In this document: positions 47,330 through 59,434 of the stretch, piece by piece | Position numbering within the stretch: position 1 is the first letter of the stretch | How the letters are laid out: the number at the start of each line of letters is the position of its first letter | From: Hibiscus mutabilis | Taxonomy: Eukaryota > Streptophyta > Magnoliopsida > Malvales > Malvaceae | DNA: 64,000 nucleotides | Reading direction: 5' to 3' | NCBI GenBank assembly: GCA_019671005.1 | Contig: CM033724.1 | Location: 20,747,786-20,811,785 of the forward strand | The notes under the pieces: model-generated | Database searches by the model: none | What the model saw: the letters and a program-made list of their open reading frames with translations, nothing else | What the model was told of the DNA's origin: nothing | Translations under genes and position numbers: made by a program

Positions 47330-47997
47330 CAAATTAATATCCGTCTCAAGAAGGAAGGGACCGTGATCAGACATTGAATGAACTAGATGGGACCAAGCCT
47401 CATTTGCCAAACCTTGAACCAATCTCTCTCGAATGTTGGTAACTTCAAATTGACCCTTCTTCCATGTGTACCATCTTCTTTTTTATCCAATATCCGTTAG
47501 GGAACAACCATCTAGGGCCTTACCAAAGTCATCCCTTTTCCGTTGATTGCGAATACGGCCCTAAACTTCTCAAAGGAAAAGAGTAACTTATTAAAGTCTC
47601 CAATCACTACCCAAGGAACATCTAAAAGATCATCCAACTGTCTGAGCAGATTCCAAGAATCACGACATTGTTGTTCTTCAGGTACACCTCCCCAATTTAC
47701 CCTCCCTATCTTTAGAAATAATTACATCAATGTGAAGCTCCGAGAAGGAGCGAAGAGTCACCATATAGTCTCACTTCCAAGCCATACATAAACTGCCACT
47801 ATGTCCATGGGAACTAACTTCAATACCATTATGAAATCCATACTTCTTATGAACTTTCAACATCATTGTAGACTGTAATTTAGTTTTGATTAAAAAAAAT
47901 TACAAACAGGTTAACGTCCCTTAAGCAATGCTAGAGACGATGACTTGCTCTAGACTTCCACAAGCCCCAAACATTCCAGCTTAAGGGTTTCATGGCT
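47330..47997 (-). pseudogene. LINE ORF2 endonuclease domain
   Basis: Starting with MKPLSWNVWGL (Met codon near 47993), the - strand shows the AP-endonuclease order of plant L1: SWN block, a TKL block near 47886 (the family ETKL reads KTKL), HNGIEVSSHGHSGSLCMAWK, TNIRERLVQGLANEAW and HSMSDHGPFLL (about 47350-47380). The endonuclease nicks target DNA for target-primed reverse transcription. Several stops break it. The 5' end of the LINE beyond this point is not recognised. Confidence 0.85.
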
Positions 47998-48087
47998 CCC
48001 GGTTGACTTGCTTAACTAGGCTTACCGACAAATCAGTTGCTTCCACATTACAAATGGCTTTTTCTCTTTTTTTGCCCTTCTCTTTTT

Positions 48088-48715
48088 TTAAGGATCGAAT
48101 ATCTTTAAGAAAAGATGGGATTGATTTAAGAAGATATCTTTTGAGAAAAGATCCTTATGAAAGGGTTGAATTTAAAAAATTCATGTTTTGAGGAAAATAT
48201 CCTTGCGAAAGGATGGAATTAAGAAATTTCGAGTTTGAGCAAAATGTCTCTGTGAATGGATGGAATTAAGAAATTATGAGTTTCGAGAAAATTGTCCTTA
48301 AGAAAGGATAAAATTGAGAAATTCCTATTTTGAGATAAGCGTCCTTAAGAAAGGATGAAATTAAGAAATTCCTGTTTTGAGAAAAATATCCTTAAGAAAT
48401 GATGGAATTAAGAAATTCATGTTTTGAGAAAAAATCCTTAAGAAAGGATGGAATTGAGAAATTCTCGTTTTGAGAAAAATATCCTTAAGAAAGGATGGAA
48501 TTGAGAAATTTCCGTTTTGAGAAAAACATCCTTAAGAAAGAATGGAATTAAGAAATTCTCGTTTGAGAAAAACGTCCTTAAGAAAGGATAAAATTGAGAA
48601 ATTTTTGTTTTGAGAAAAACGTCCTTAAGAAACGATAGAATTAAGAAATTCATGTTTTTGAAAGAATAGAGTTAGGAAACTCCCGTTTTTGAAAAAAATA
48701 TCCTTATGAAAGGAC
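48088..48715. repeat. minisatellite with units of about 47 bp (about 13 copies)
   Basis: Units of the form TCCTTAAGAAAGGATGGAA followed by TT(A/G)AGAAATTCxxGTTTTGAGAAAAA repeat head to tail with a period of about 46-47 bp. The outer copies are the most diverged. Each unit has a small TCCTT...AAGGA hairpin. The repeat is open in one - strand frame (48438-48653) only because the units lack stops there; I do not call it a gene. Confidence 0.88.
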
Positions 48716-49859
48716 GTGATTTCAGAAAATTGCTTTGAGTAACAAGTACAAAGTTAGTTTTCGGCAATGTATTTATGCAAATGACATGTATGTGTATGTT
48801 TTCATGATGATGCGGGGATGGATGAAATCTTTATCAGAATCTTCGAGTTATCAATGCTAGATGTCATGACGTATGAATATGCTTGATGATGCAACGGTGC
48901 ATATGTTTTCATGTATGCCCCCAGGGTGGATGAAAATGCATGTGATACTTGCAGAAGTTTTTACGTCGTCTTCTTCCTTCTTTGTGATACCACCGTCAAG
49001 GCCTGCTACCATGTTTTTTATATGGATATTTGAGCTTTTAGCGTATTTGACCTCCTTCGGGGCTAAAGTTTGGCCATCACGTTGTTGGCCCCATGGTTGA
49101 GGTCTTTTAGTCTCCTTTCCTAGATTTGTACTTCTGATTAAGTAGTGTTCAGTACCTTGTATACGAAAATGCCCCAACCTTTCTTGGGATCGATCATCTT
49201 TTGGATTACTTCCTCGGGTGAATGCCCCAACATTTCTTCTAAGACTACTATCGGAGCTTGAAGTATATTTATGTCTTTTCTTGATGAGCTTTCATTGTCT
49301 TCAAGAACGCATTATGTTGCCCCCCAAATTTTCATTGTCATGAAAGATTCGAGCTTTTGAGCTGAATGACCTTTAGCGTAATCTACTTTCTTTTTCTCGA
49401 GGGAGATTGAATTCATCATTGATTAGAGCTTAGATGCCCCGTTTAGTCTCAGGCTTATATATTTTAGATACCTCCGAAGGCTTCAACCTTTTGTTCTGAG
49501 CAAGTACCTGCCTTAGGTCCCTGTACTTTAAATCTCTATAAAGAGTAATGCAAGAAATCTTTTGTTTTGTAACAATGAGTGGGCAAAGAATATTATTTTT
49601 CCTAAAATATGATTTTCCAAAAAATAGGGGCCCCCTATGTCCATGTATATATGTATGGAAAAAAATCATGACATATGAATAAGTTAAATTTTGAGAAAAT
49701 TGTAGAAATGCAACATTTATTAAAAACAAAAGAACACAGGCCCTTAAAAAGATTGCCTCTTGCCTTCAGGCCTAGACAAAAGGTTTGTTTCATGTACTAC
49801 TCAAAAAGAGATTTAAGATACAAAGGTGTCCTAAAAGGTTGTCTTGATTTCGGGCAGAT
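48716..49859. other. unassigned, possibly decayed Tat/Ogre-like element interior
   Basis: No clear domain is readable. Its position downstream of the - strand gag suggests the decayed interior of the same element, but frames such as 48857-49177 and 49430-49729 show no known motif. Confidence 0.35.
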
Positions 49860-50967
49860 CCAACATTATCCCCTCGTCAGTTCATCTCAGGGACTCCACT
49901 GTTGAATTTTAAAGTGCCATTTTCAATTAGATTTTGTACCTTGTTTCGTAAAGCTCCGCAATTCTCGGTAGTGTGGCCCGTGCTTCCTAGATGATAATCG
50001 CACACAGAATGAACATCATAACCTTCTGGATAAGGAGGCTACTTTGGTTTAGACCGAACTGGGGCTAACAAGTTCTTCTTAACAAGCAATAGAAGTAACT
50101 TTGTATAAGTTACCTAGATTGGGTAAACAACTTTTTGAGAAATGGGTCGATGTGAGTATGAATAGTTTGATTGGCATAGGGACCAAGGCCGGCTAGATGG
50201 ATAAGATCCCACCATATGAACTTCTGATCCACTTTCTTCTCTGATAATGGCACTGTTAGGATCTATGATTTTCCCTTGTCTGATGGCTTCTTCAATGAGA
50301 TCACATGATATCATAAAGGTCTTCGATATTTTTGGTTACGTTTCCCAGCATATACTTCAAGAATGGATCTTTTATAGTTCTAACAAAAGTAGGTGTGATC
50401 TTTCTTTCAAGTAAAGGTGGTTGTACTTGTGCTGCAACGTCTCTCCACCTTTGCACATACCGCCTAAAGCTCTCGTTAGGCATCTTCTTCATGTTTTGCA
50501 ATGTTAGACGGTATGGGTCAACGTCTGTTATATGTTTTTACTGTTCTGTGAAGGTTTTAGCCAGATCCTTCTATGATTGTATCTCGTCCCGGCTAAGCTG
50601 ATTGTACCATCTGGCGACAGACCCTTTTAAGCTATCCTGAAAGCAATGAATTAAAAGCTTGTTATTATCAACATGCCCCGTCATCTTTCGATAGAGCATG
50701 GTGAGGTGAGCAGATGGAGAGCTTGTTCCATCGAACTTTTCAAACTTTGACATTTTGAAATTTGGAGGTAACACCAGATTAGGGACTAAGCTTAATTCAC
50801 TTGCGTCCATTTCACGGACTACATTTGCCCCTTTTACAACTTTAAATTTTTCCTCAAGTCTCTGAAACCAATCTGCAAGCTGCTTGGGTAGTTCGACCTT
50901 CAGCTTACCTAATTTGTTCAGATCTGGGACAAAGCGCTCTTTAATTCCTTTGTGTGATGAAGATCCA
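49860..50967 (-). pseudogene. Tat/Ogre-like gag, C-terminal part
   Basis: The frames 50571-50975, 50301-50501 and 50114-50314 follow one another as a retrotransposon Gag. They include the PPNFKMSKFEKFDGTSSPSAHL block, LIHCFQDSLKGSVARWYNQL, NESFRRYVQRWRDVAAQVQP and the later DLIEEAIRQGKI region. Near 49900-50010 a CDYHLGSTGHTxENC zinc-like string is present. This Gag type (RWRxxAAQV) is found in Tat/Athila-group gypsy elements. Frames are shifted, so it is a pseudogene. It is interrupted at 50967 by a solo LTR and resumes at 57073. Confidence 0.85.
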
Positions 50968-51934
50968 TGTAACACCCCAAATTTTGTTAAACAGTATTAA
51001 GGTCATTTGGTACTAAGTTAGTAGCTTAAAAGCTAACTTAGTGAAAAAAATGGAAAAAGCTAGGATTTCTTTAATTAGGAGCTTTAAAAAAAGGAATTTA
51101 TGAGGTTTAAAGGTATCCTGAGATAGTGGATAAGTAGATTAGGGTACATGCAAAATTTGGTTGAAATCCGATAAAATTGGAATGGGAATTGAAGGTTAAA
51201 GTTTAGTGACCAAAATGACAATTTTCAAAAGTTGGTTGCTAAATCATAAAGAAAGGAAAAGTTTAAATCTATAATAAAGGATTTGCTCAATAACTAATTT
51301 TATCCTGTAGATGCATAATTCGGTCAGAGAGTAAAATTGATATAGGTCCCAATAATTAAAAATGTAGTATAAGGTATCAAATTTTGATCGAACCCTATTA
51401 TTAAGTGTGCTCAGACCATGGAAAACACTAGGATGAGTGACCTTCGGGAATGTTCCATAAAAGTATTTCTGATCGATATTTTGGACTCAGTAAGAGTAGA
51501 GAATATTTGTATTGGTTTCCGATAAAGGATTTCTAAGAGAAAATTTACTCGATGAGGATTTTCGATAATTATCGGAATAATAGATTGAGTTAGGAAAATT
51601 CAGTCTAACCTTAGGAAAGGAAGTTTTTATGAGATAATAGTATTTACTTTCCGAATATGGAAAAATAGAATTTTTGAATAAATCCGATAGCTCGGTAAAG
51701 GTAAAATCACAGTTGAAGAATTTAATGAATATTGGGAAATTGGATCGAATTAAAATTTCAGAGACTATTCTATAAGCCATGAAAAATCATAAAATAATAT
51801 ATATGGAATAGTGGTCGGTTGAGAAGGAACTAATTTAGTTAGATTGTAATGGAATGACAATTTTGAAACAAACTAGTAAATAAAGAGTAGTTGGAGGGCA
51901 AATTGGTCATTTGGTAAGGATGGCAATTTTGAAA

Positions 51935-54293
51935 TGTAACCCCCTAAACCCGACCTAGAAGATAAGGCCGAATCTAGGAAGTCACCATTAAAAAAACTTT
52001 ACCCTCAAGAAACCAGTTTCATTTATAAAACTATAGAATAATTGTAAAATAATTAAATACTTAGTAATTTGTCAAAACTAAGGCGTTGAAATAATAATCG
52101 AAAATTTAGTAATATAATCTGAATATCGAGTCTAAAAATACATGTTAAAAATAATAAACCCCAAATCTGAAATTACATCAAATCCCAAAACTAGTAATTA
52201 AATTAAATAAATAAATAAATTCAAGTCCATACTAGAATATAGTAAAGCTGGAGATCTTCCGGGTACCAAGTCGCCTAAAGACCGAGTTATCTATAAAAGA
52301 AACTATAGAGGAGTGAGCTATTGAGCCCAGTGTGTCTCTAAAGTGCAAGCAATCACAAACTCAGACACAAAATAATTTTCTCAATATATTTAATAAAAGC
52401 ACAGTAAAACACAATGCATGTAATGATGACACAAACAAAACACATTTCCCAGCTACATACTCCAATCACAGTGGTGGCAAAGCTAACCGGTCATAGTGGA
52501 GGTAGTTCCCCTAAACCCCTTACCCCTTATTTCTCCAATCCCAGTGTGGTCAAACCACTTCTTCCTCCGTACAACCCATCCCATGCATGATAAAATAATG
52601 TTTATGAACACATTCTTAACACAGTTGTATCGTACTAAATACAAGGAACACAGTTCGAAAGTTCTGACAATCTTATAAAACATAGTTCACAGTATGCATA
52701 GCATCTCAAATCTCAGTGAAATCTCAACATAGAAAATAGTCATGGAAAGTTTGTAAAACATTTCATAGAATATAGCACAAACAGATGACACACCTCTAGC
52801 GGCCAAAGCTCTATCGTCGATGCTGACGCCTCCCACGGTCTGAACTAGCGCTAGGTCTAGCTGAGTCAGAACCTACGAGGTAGAGTTCTAAGTTAAATTC
52901 ACATTCTATCAAAATTATTACTATTCCACTTAACTAAATGATGCTAAGAACTCACGTGTAACTCTCGCAGAAGACGCATGAGCAGGCTGAATAGGAGGAG
53001 GTGGTAAAACGTCATCCTCAGAATCGATGTTGTCTAAAACACATAAATAAATCTCATTAGATCTCATACACAACTCTTTAAATTTCCCAAAAATAGATTA
53101 CAACTAGCAAAACTATCAATTCGGGTTCGAATTAGGCGAAACGGGCTGCGAAAATGGATTCAAGATGTCGAGAAATGTTAAATTCAAGTTGGTTGAAAAA
53201 GTCAACGGTCAGTGTTGACTTTGACCGGTCAAGTTAACACTGACGTCATCACACAGGTCAACGCTGATGTCATCATATAAGGCATCATTGACGTCATCAC
53301 TTGAATCAATACTGACGTCATCTCGGGTCACGAGTCAGGTAGGTCAACGGGCAACCCGGTTTGGTCCAGCCTCACACGCACGGTCTGGTTCAAAACTCAC
53401 TGGTCCGGTTCACCCATCTTACCGGCTGGGCTTAATCTTAACAATTTCCCAACTTGGCCTACATCCATACACTACTCGGCCCACTCTCAAACCCAGCACT
53501 CAACAACCCACCCTTGGTTGCTCTTACACATATGGCACTAGGGTTTACAACCCTCAATGAAGGCGGCAACACACAAGAAATGATGGCAGCGAGTTACAAG
53601 ACAAGGATGACAGCTACACACAGCGGTGGCATAAACCCGGCCGAAACTCACATTAACACCCCCAACAACCCGTTAACCACCCTATTCCGACTAACTCGGT
53701 CGAACCAGAACCAACGCAACCCACACAATGGACTTAACCTCACGCGGACGGAAGAGCGATCAGTGGCAGAGCTTGCGGCGACACAAGGGAACCGAATGGT
53801 TTCCTTGTAGTTTCTGTCAAAACTGAACGATGGAAGGAGAAAGGTGACCAGGGTTCAATTTGCGCGGACGAGGGGAGTGAGATGGGGGTGTTGCGCGTCA
53901 TTCACACGGTGGCAACACCTTCGCCGGAGGCTCACTGGTGTCATAAGGGAGAGGGGAAAAGTTTAGACTGAAGTAAAGGGAATGAGAAGGGTTTGGGGTG
54001 CGGTTGAGGGAAAGGATTTGGCAGTCGAACAACTTAGGGTTTAGCTTTTGGGATTTAAATCCCCTAAAGAAAATGGTTAAATTGTAGGGAAGGTCCCCAT
54101 AATTGTCCCACTCTCTTCTCATGGCCCTAAAGTTTAGAAGTTTTCAATTTGGTCACAGAAATTAACTTAACACACTCCAATCCCCAAATTATTTAATTTG
54201 GGTTTCAGGTACCTAATTCCCAAATTCTAGGGTTTCGAATTTGAGGTTGGAAATTAGGGATAGGGTTTTAAAATAAATTTTTAGGGTGTTACA
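51935..54293 (-). repeat. nested solo LTR (2359 bp), TSD TGAAA
   Basis: It begins TGTAACCCCC and ends GGGTGTTACA, with exact TGAAA flanks (51930-51934 and 54294-54298). Its - strand order (TGTAACACCC start, GC-rich leader at about 53350-53900, GTCGGGTTTAGGGGGTTACA end) parallels the LTR at 3678-6273. Apparent ORFs in the GC-rich part (53267-53810) are non-coding LTR sequence. Confidence 0.9.
53192..53340. repeat. TGACGTCA / GTTGAC array in LTR
   Basis: Three exact TGACGTCA palindromes (53241-53248, 53289-53296, 53313-53320) and one TGATGTCA (53265-53272) are spaced by 24-25 bp, preceded by several GTCAAC/GTTGAC words (53192-53235). The arrangement resembles that at 4668-4770, in a different LTR. 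Confidence 0.7.
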
Positions 54294-56559
54294 TGAAATA
54301 TTTATAAAATGTTGGGAAGTTTTTGGAAGATGAAATATACATGGATTTAATCTTGGCCCCTGATTTTAGATGAGATTAAATTAGCAATTGAATTTAAAGG
54401 CTAAGTTGGTAATTTTACTATTTAAATGAATTTAAAATTTATTTAATTTTACAAGTGGTAAGTTTAGTCAAAAATTGAAGGAAATTTGTTCATCTTTTCC
54501 TTGTGCAAACCATGAGTTTCCAAGAGAAATAAAAAAAGGAAAACAAATTTTTTCAAGGCATTTTTGGAAGGTTTAAAGTAAGATTCAAGGTATGGTTATT
54601 TATGAAAAATTGATCTATGTTCAATTCTCTACATTTTGATAGTAATTTTATATATGGTTATGAAGAAGTGTTCATGTTCTTGAAGGGAGAGAAAATAGGG
54701 TTTGAAGAATTAAGTTAGGATTAAGCTTGTTTTTGATGAATTACATGTTAGCTTGTAATTTAGCTTGAATCCTACTCTAATCCCAAAACCCCAATTGGTC
54801 ATCAAAATAGGGTTAGGGATTCATTTGTGAAATTAAGGAGGTTTATGAAAGATTAAGGCTTGTAAATGCATGATGTAGTGATTGGATTAAAGAATTATGT
54901 TGAATTGCTTTAAGTGACCAAAACGAAAATTTAGTAAAGTAAGGGGCTGATCTGTTATGGCTGGAAATGACATGTACTTGGATTGAATTGATGAATAGCA
55001 TGCTTAAATTGCTTAAATTTAAGAGTTGGGAGCTTATATCTTTAAGTGACCATTTCGGCCAAGTAGAAAAAAAATTAAGGACCAGATCTGATTTTTTATG
55101 AATTTGATGTGTATTTATATTATTAATGATGTTAGAGACATGAAAATGAAGTTAGAATGCTAAACCGATGATTAATCGCATTAGTGACCATTTTAACAAT
55201 TTGTCAAACTTGAATGGTCTATTCAGCAAAGAGGATATGTAGAAGGAGTAAATCTTTTTTAGTTAAAATGATGGAATTAAGGTAGTAATGTTGATTTGAT
55301 GACAAATTTGCAAAGTTAAGAAGCTTGAATCATTATATTGGAAATTTGATGACCATTTTGACAAATCAAGAGAAATTAGAGGAGTAAAGGTTTAAGCTTA
55401 TTTTAATTAAAGATGTAAAGAGAACATATGAATATAAGCTTTATTCTAGCCATTTGAAGTAAAGTGATGAGACTAAATTGACAAGTAGAGAAATAAAGAG
55501 AAGTTGGTGTAAATTAGAAGTTGTTCATGGAAAGTTATGTTGGAATTTAAATTATGGTAGTGGATTTTAAAATTCGCCATAAATTCTACAAAAATGGTTA
55601 GATTATGAATTTTATATTGTTGTAAAAATTTGTTAGTCTAGTTTTGTTTCCAACAAACGAAAACTGATTTCGAGTTCCGAGTTAAAAAGATATGAATTTT
55701 TAGTCGAATGAAGGTCAGAAAAATTACAGAGTAGTTTATGCTTGGACGGTTCTGTGATGTGAATGTAAGGAATTTTCATAATTTTTTTTAGATTTTATTA
55801 ATTTATGTGGCTTATATCGTTAGAACCGTTATCGAATCTAGTTTCTCCAGTATAAAGGAAATTAAGATCCAATATGTATTCTACCCTGTATAAGTAAATC
55901 TTTGAAGGTAGCACAGGCTGTCAAAAAATGGAATTTGAAACATTTTGTATTTAAATGTTAGTTAGCAAGCTCAGAAGAATTATTAGAAGTTCAAATTGTC
56001 ACTAAGGACCATAATGAGTTTTTTGAACAGTACAAGGAAGAAAGGAAAATATTTGGAAAATTTATATTTGAATGATTATATTAGACATCATGTTTAAGGT
56101 ATTGTTAGATTTGAATCTAACAAATATTTTATTTTATTCATGTGATTAATGAAGTCAAGTCTGAATCAAAGAAGGTTCGAGATACTATGAAAGAAAGGAT
56201 TGAACTAGGACTTAGTGAGGCATCGTGTTAAGTGGCCAAGGTGAGTGCATTTTTACTTATTTTATATATGTGATATGAGGGAGACTTCGAGAAGTCAACC
56301 TTGATATTAATTAAAATGTATGTTGATCAAAGCTATGTAAATGGCATGAAATATTAAATGGCATATGTGATACATTGATATGGCATAATGATTTATCTAA
56401 GATAAATCGGATTTTAGATGAACTGCCCAATATCGAACTATGAATGATAGTATTGTTGGATTGGTATTGAATGTGAAAGTATTATATTGTTATGCCCGAG
56501 TACTAATGTGAGAGTCTTTGGTATAATTGGTATTCATAAAGTCTTAGTAACTGCGTTCT

Positions 56560-56700
56560 AGAACTACGATGTTGTTTAGACACTTCGGTGTTGACATCAG
56601 ATGTTACGGCGTTGCAGACACTATGATGTTGACATCAGACGCTACGGCGTTACAGACACTACGATGTTGTTTAGACACTTCAGTGTTAACTAGCACAAAA
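56560..56700 (+). repeat. short tandem repeats in solo LTR
   Basis: The words ACTACGATGTTG, TTTAGACACTTC(G/A)GTGTTGACATCAGA and TACGGCGTT(G/A)CAGACACTA(T/C)GATGTTG alternate over 140 bp as two to three diverged units of about 60 bp. Confidence 0.7.
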
Positions 56701-57072
56701 GGTGCGATAATGAGGAGCAAAATGTGTCCTCGAGTATGTACTCATCATTAGACGCTACTGAGTGAATACTTAGCTTGTGCTGTTTCATACGTAGGTTATT
56801 GGAAACTTACCGGAAGAGGAGTCAAGCATGTTAATCAAGCCGCAATCTGCCAAACATCAGTCAGACATTCTAATTTATGATATTCTCTAGTGGGCATGTA
56901 TCAATTTATTCATTAATTGTTTAAAAGGTATAAGTTTGATTAATAGTCATATATATATGAATTATTCGTATGATGTAAAAAAAAGTTTATTATAAGTCTA
57001 GAACTCTGTTAAATAATATTGCGACATCCTTAATGTGTATTCGTACTACGAGTATATGATAAGGGTGTTACA

Positions 57073-57355
57073 ATCCAGCCTGAAGGCTTTATTGCTTCCC
57101 GACTGAAGTCGACGCTTGCAGAGGTGTCTTGTCGCAAGGATTCTCTAATTTTTGTAGAGCACTGAGGTCAATGGCCAATCATTTTCCCCTTTCAGGAACT
57201 TTTCCTACCAACATTATAGCTATCTTGGCCAGTAGATCCTCCTGTGACTGTGAGATGTGGTCATGAGTTACTTGAAGCACTTTTTCCAGGTTTTGCTCCA
57301 TGTCACCCTTGATATCTTCGCTCGTTTTTTCAACCTTTTCCAAACAGTCATCCAT
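57073..57355 (-). pseudogene. Tat/Ogre-like gag, N-terminal part
   Basis: A Met codon at 57353-57355 (- strand) opens MDDCLEKVEKTSEDIKGDM, then a coiled-coil-like EQNLEKVLQVTHDHISQSQED stretch, typical of Tat/Ogre Gag N-termini. A stop near 57175 and the solo LTR at 57072 break it. It joins the part ending at 50967. Confidence 0.78.
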
Positions 57356-58220
57356 TTTTTAGCCTTGTTTCGAGTGAAAAACCAATGCTGACTCGACCGG
57401 ATCGGATGCCCCAAAAATAATACGACCGTAATTCTCTCAGGATCAGAAGCTCGAACAAGAAATGATTATGCAGTATGATATGATGCAAATGCATGGAAAA
57501 TGAGATGCTAATGCAATGCAAAAAAAATAGGTTAATACGAATAGAGTAATCAATAATGATAATGTATCACAAAAATAAAAGGTATAGAACCTTCAGGTTA
57601 ATATGCTTCATTCGAATAAAAGCAATCCTACCCCATCATGCTTTCTACCCGCATATTTTAAACAAAAAAATGGATCCTACCCGAACATGCTTTTCTACCC
57701 GCATAAAATATATCGGCATGATACCTAGTATATGCTAGAAATTAAAGAAACCCCCTTAACTCTTTGTGCCATGCACCTATCGGGTGACTCTCTAAACGGG
57801 CAGAGGTTCGGTATAGCTCTAAACAGGGTAGGCTGTTATGGTTCACTACATGTGGTTTAGGTTCTAAAGTAACGGTACCTGAACTATCGCTAGGACATCG
57901 ATTCGGGAGGACACATTTCCCTAGGTCTGTGCGGAGATAAAGATCTCACGGCGATAAAGGTACGGATGTATCCCGAAAGTGATCCATTATCCTTCACGGA
58001 GGTGATACCTCACGAAGGCGTAGCTTCTCACTCCACTTAAAAAGGATAGAGCTCGGGTGCAGAGTTCATGATATGCAAAAAATCAGGGAAGAATTTTAAA
58101 AAATTTTGTATAAAATTTATCAGGAAAATGGATCACAAAATAAATTAAACTGAATTTATAGTTTCCACTCGTTAAGACAAAAAATAATCGACCGGTGGTT
58201 CGACTCTAAAAAAAGGTGTT
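57356..58220 (-). other. untranslated leader of Tat/Ogre-like element
   Basis: This is the non-coding stretch between the PBS-like site and gag on the - strand. It has no frame or repeat of note; the 57770-58050 part is relatively GC-rich. Confidence 0.6.
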
Positions 58221-58238
58221 CCATAGCAGATTCGCCAA
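58221..58238 (-). other. primer binding site-like sequence
   Basis: The - strand reads TTGGCGAATCTGCTATGG, close to the TGGCGACTCTGCTGGGG found after the 5' LTR in Tat-type elements (from memory). Its position between LTR-type DNA and gag fits. Confidence 0.55.
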
Positions 58239-58241
58239 GCG

Positions 58242-58829
58242 GTAACAACGGCCCTGCGTCGCGACGGTGATTGACGCGTTCTTATGAAAAATTGGTTTGG
58301 ATGGAGTTGCCACCAATCTTTTAATTTAGGTGAGATTGGATCACCTGAAAACTCAGTTATTTTAGTAAAACCTGTTTTTGTCATTTTATTAAAACAAGCT
58401 TTGGCTTGCGAAAACCAAAAAAAATAGGTTCGGGAGTCAGTTACGTGTGGGGAAGGGTGAGCACCCCCACAACGCCCAAAATTGGTACCTGGTCGATTAC
58501 AAATTGTCTTAAATATGTGAATTAAGAATTCGAATTTGATTTAAAATTTGCAATCCCTTTTAAAATATTTTAAAAGAATATTTGTGTATGAAAGGAATTT
58601 ACACCCCTACACCCGGGTATAATTTCTATTGGATTCCCGAATGAAAGGAACCTATTTTGAAAATTGTAGTTTAGAAATAAAAATGATATTTTTCGATAGA
58701 GATTAACAAAAAGTGACACCTCGTACGTTCGAGATACGTTTTTCACGATAACCCCTAAAACTATTTTTTTGAAATTCAATTAAAGTGTAGGGTGTATAAG
58801 AAAATATATTAGATCGTAAATATTATGTA

Positions 58830-58863
<34 letters not shown>

Positions 58864-59403
58864 TAAAAGCAATAATAGTAGTAATAAAAATATGTATAAT
58901 AATAATTATAAATATATTATAATAATATTATGCATACATATAAGTATATTAAACATATACTATACATATAATGTATGATACTATATAATATACTTATATA
59001 TATAATATCAAAATAATCATAATATACGTATATAAATACAAATAATGGTAAAAATAATATGTAATATATTATTATTATTATTATAGTAATACAATAATCT
59101 AATATAATAATAGTAATAATAATAATAGTAATACAATAATCTAATATAATAATAATAGTAATAATGATAATAATAATAGTAATATAGTATATAATATAAT
59201 AATTTAATGTAATAATAATATAAGTAATATATAATAATATACATAATAATATATGCATAATAATGATATACCATAATATAATAATATATACATAATAATA
59301 ATATACTATATACTATATAATATACATATATATATATATTATTAAGATAATAATAATATACATATATATAAATTTAATATATATAATACGTAATAGGAAA
59401 ATA

Positions 59404-59434
<31 letters not shown>

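Larger units (their letters stand above)
25433..47997 (-). mobile_element. L1-type LINE, interrupted by four later insertions
   Basis: Read on the - strand from 47997 down to about 25433, one ORF2 is recognisable in order: AP-type endonuclease, reverse transcriptase, zf-RVT zinc region and RNase H. Pieces lie at 46320-47997, 31734-32112, 30956-31189 and 25433-27413. The gaps are a solo LTR (27414-30955), a hAT MITE (31190-31725) and a solo LTR split by a full gypsy element (32113-46319), each with its own target duplication. The 3' end near 25433 has the plant LINE tail (ATAAGCCGGCTCAG then a short A run). ORF1 is not seen, and the 5' boundary is uncertain. Confidence 0.9.
50968..57072 (+). 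repeat. solo LTR (about 3.74 kb without nested LTR), TSD ATCCA
   Basis: It begins TGTAACACCCC at 50968 and ends GGGTGTTACA at 57072, with exact ATCCA flanks (50963-50967 and 57073-57077). It lies in the gag of the Tat-like element. Another solo LTR (51935-54293) sits inside it. No internal coding region remains. The + orientation is inferred from the TGTAACACCCCAAATTTTG start. Confidence 0.9.

Noticed and set aside
47880..47990. Possible target duplication for the LINE (AACGTCC near 47914 and near 25415)
   Set aside because: Only 7 bases match, and the site near 47914 is inside readable endonuclease sequence, so it cannot be the 5' flank.
48438..48653. Repeat protein on the - strand
   Set aside because: It is just the minisatellite read in an open frame; there is no start context, promoter or family.
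53267..53810. ORFs of 97 and 118 codons
   Set aside because: They lie in the GC-rich leader of a solo LTR, antisense to its inferred orientation; no domain.
58917..59274. Tyr/Ile-rich ORFs on the - strand
   Set aside because: They are translations of an AAT/AT microsatellite with no stop in that frame.
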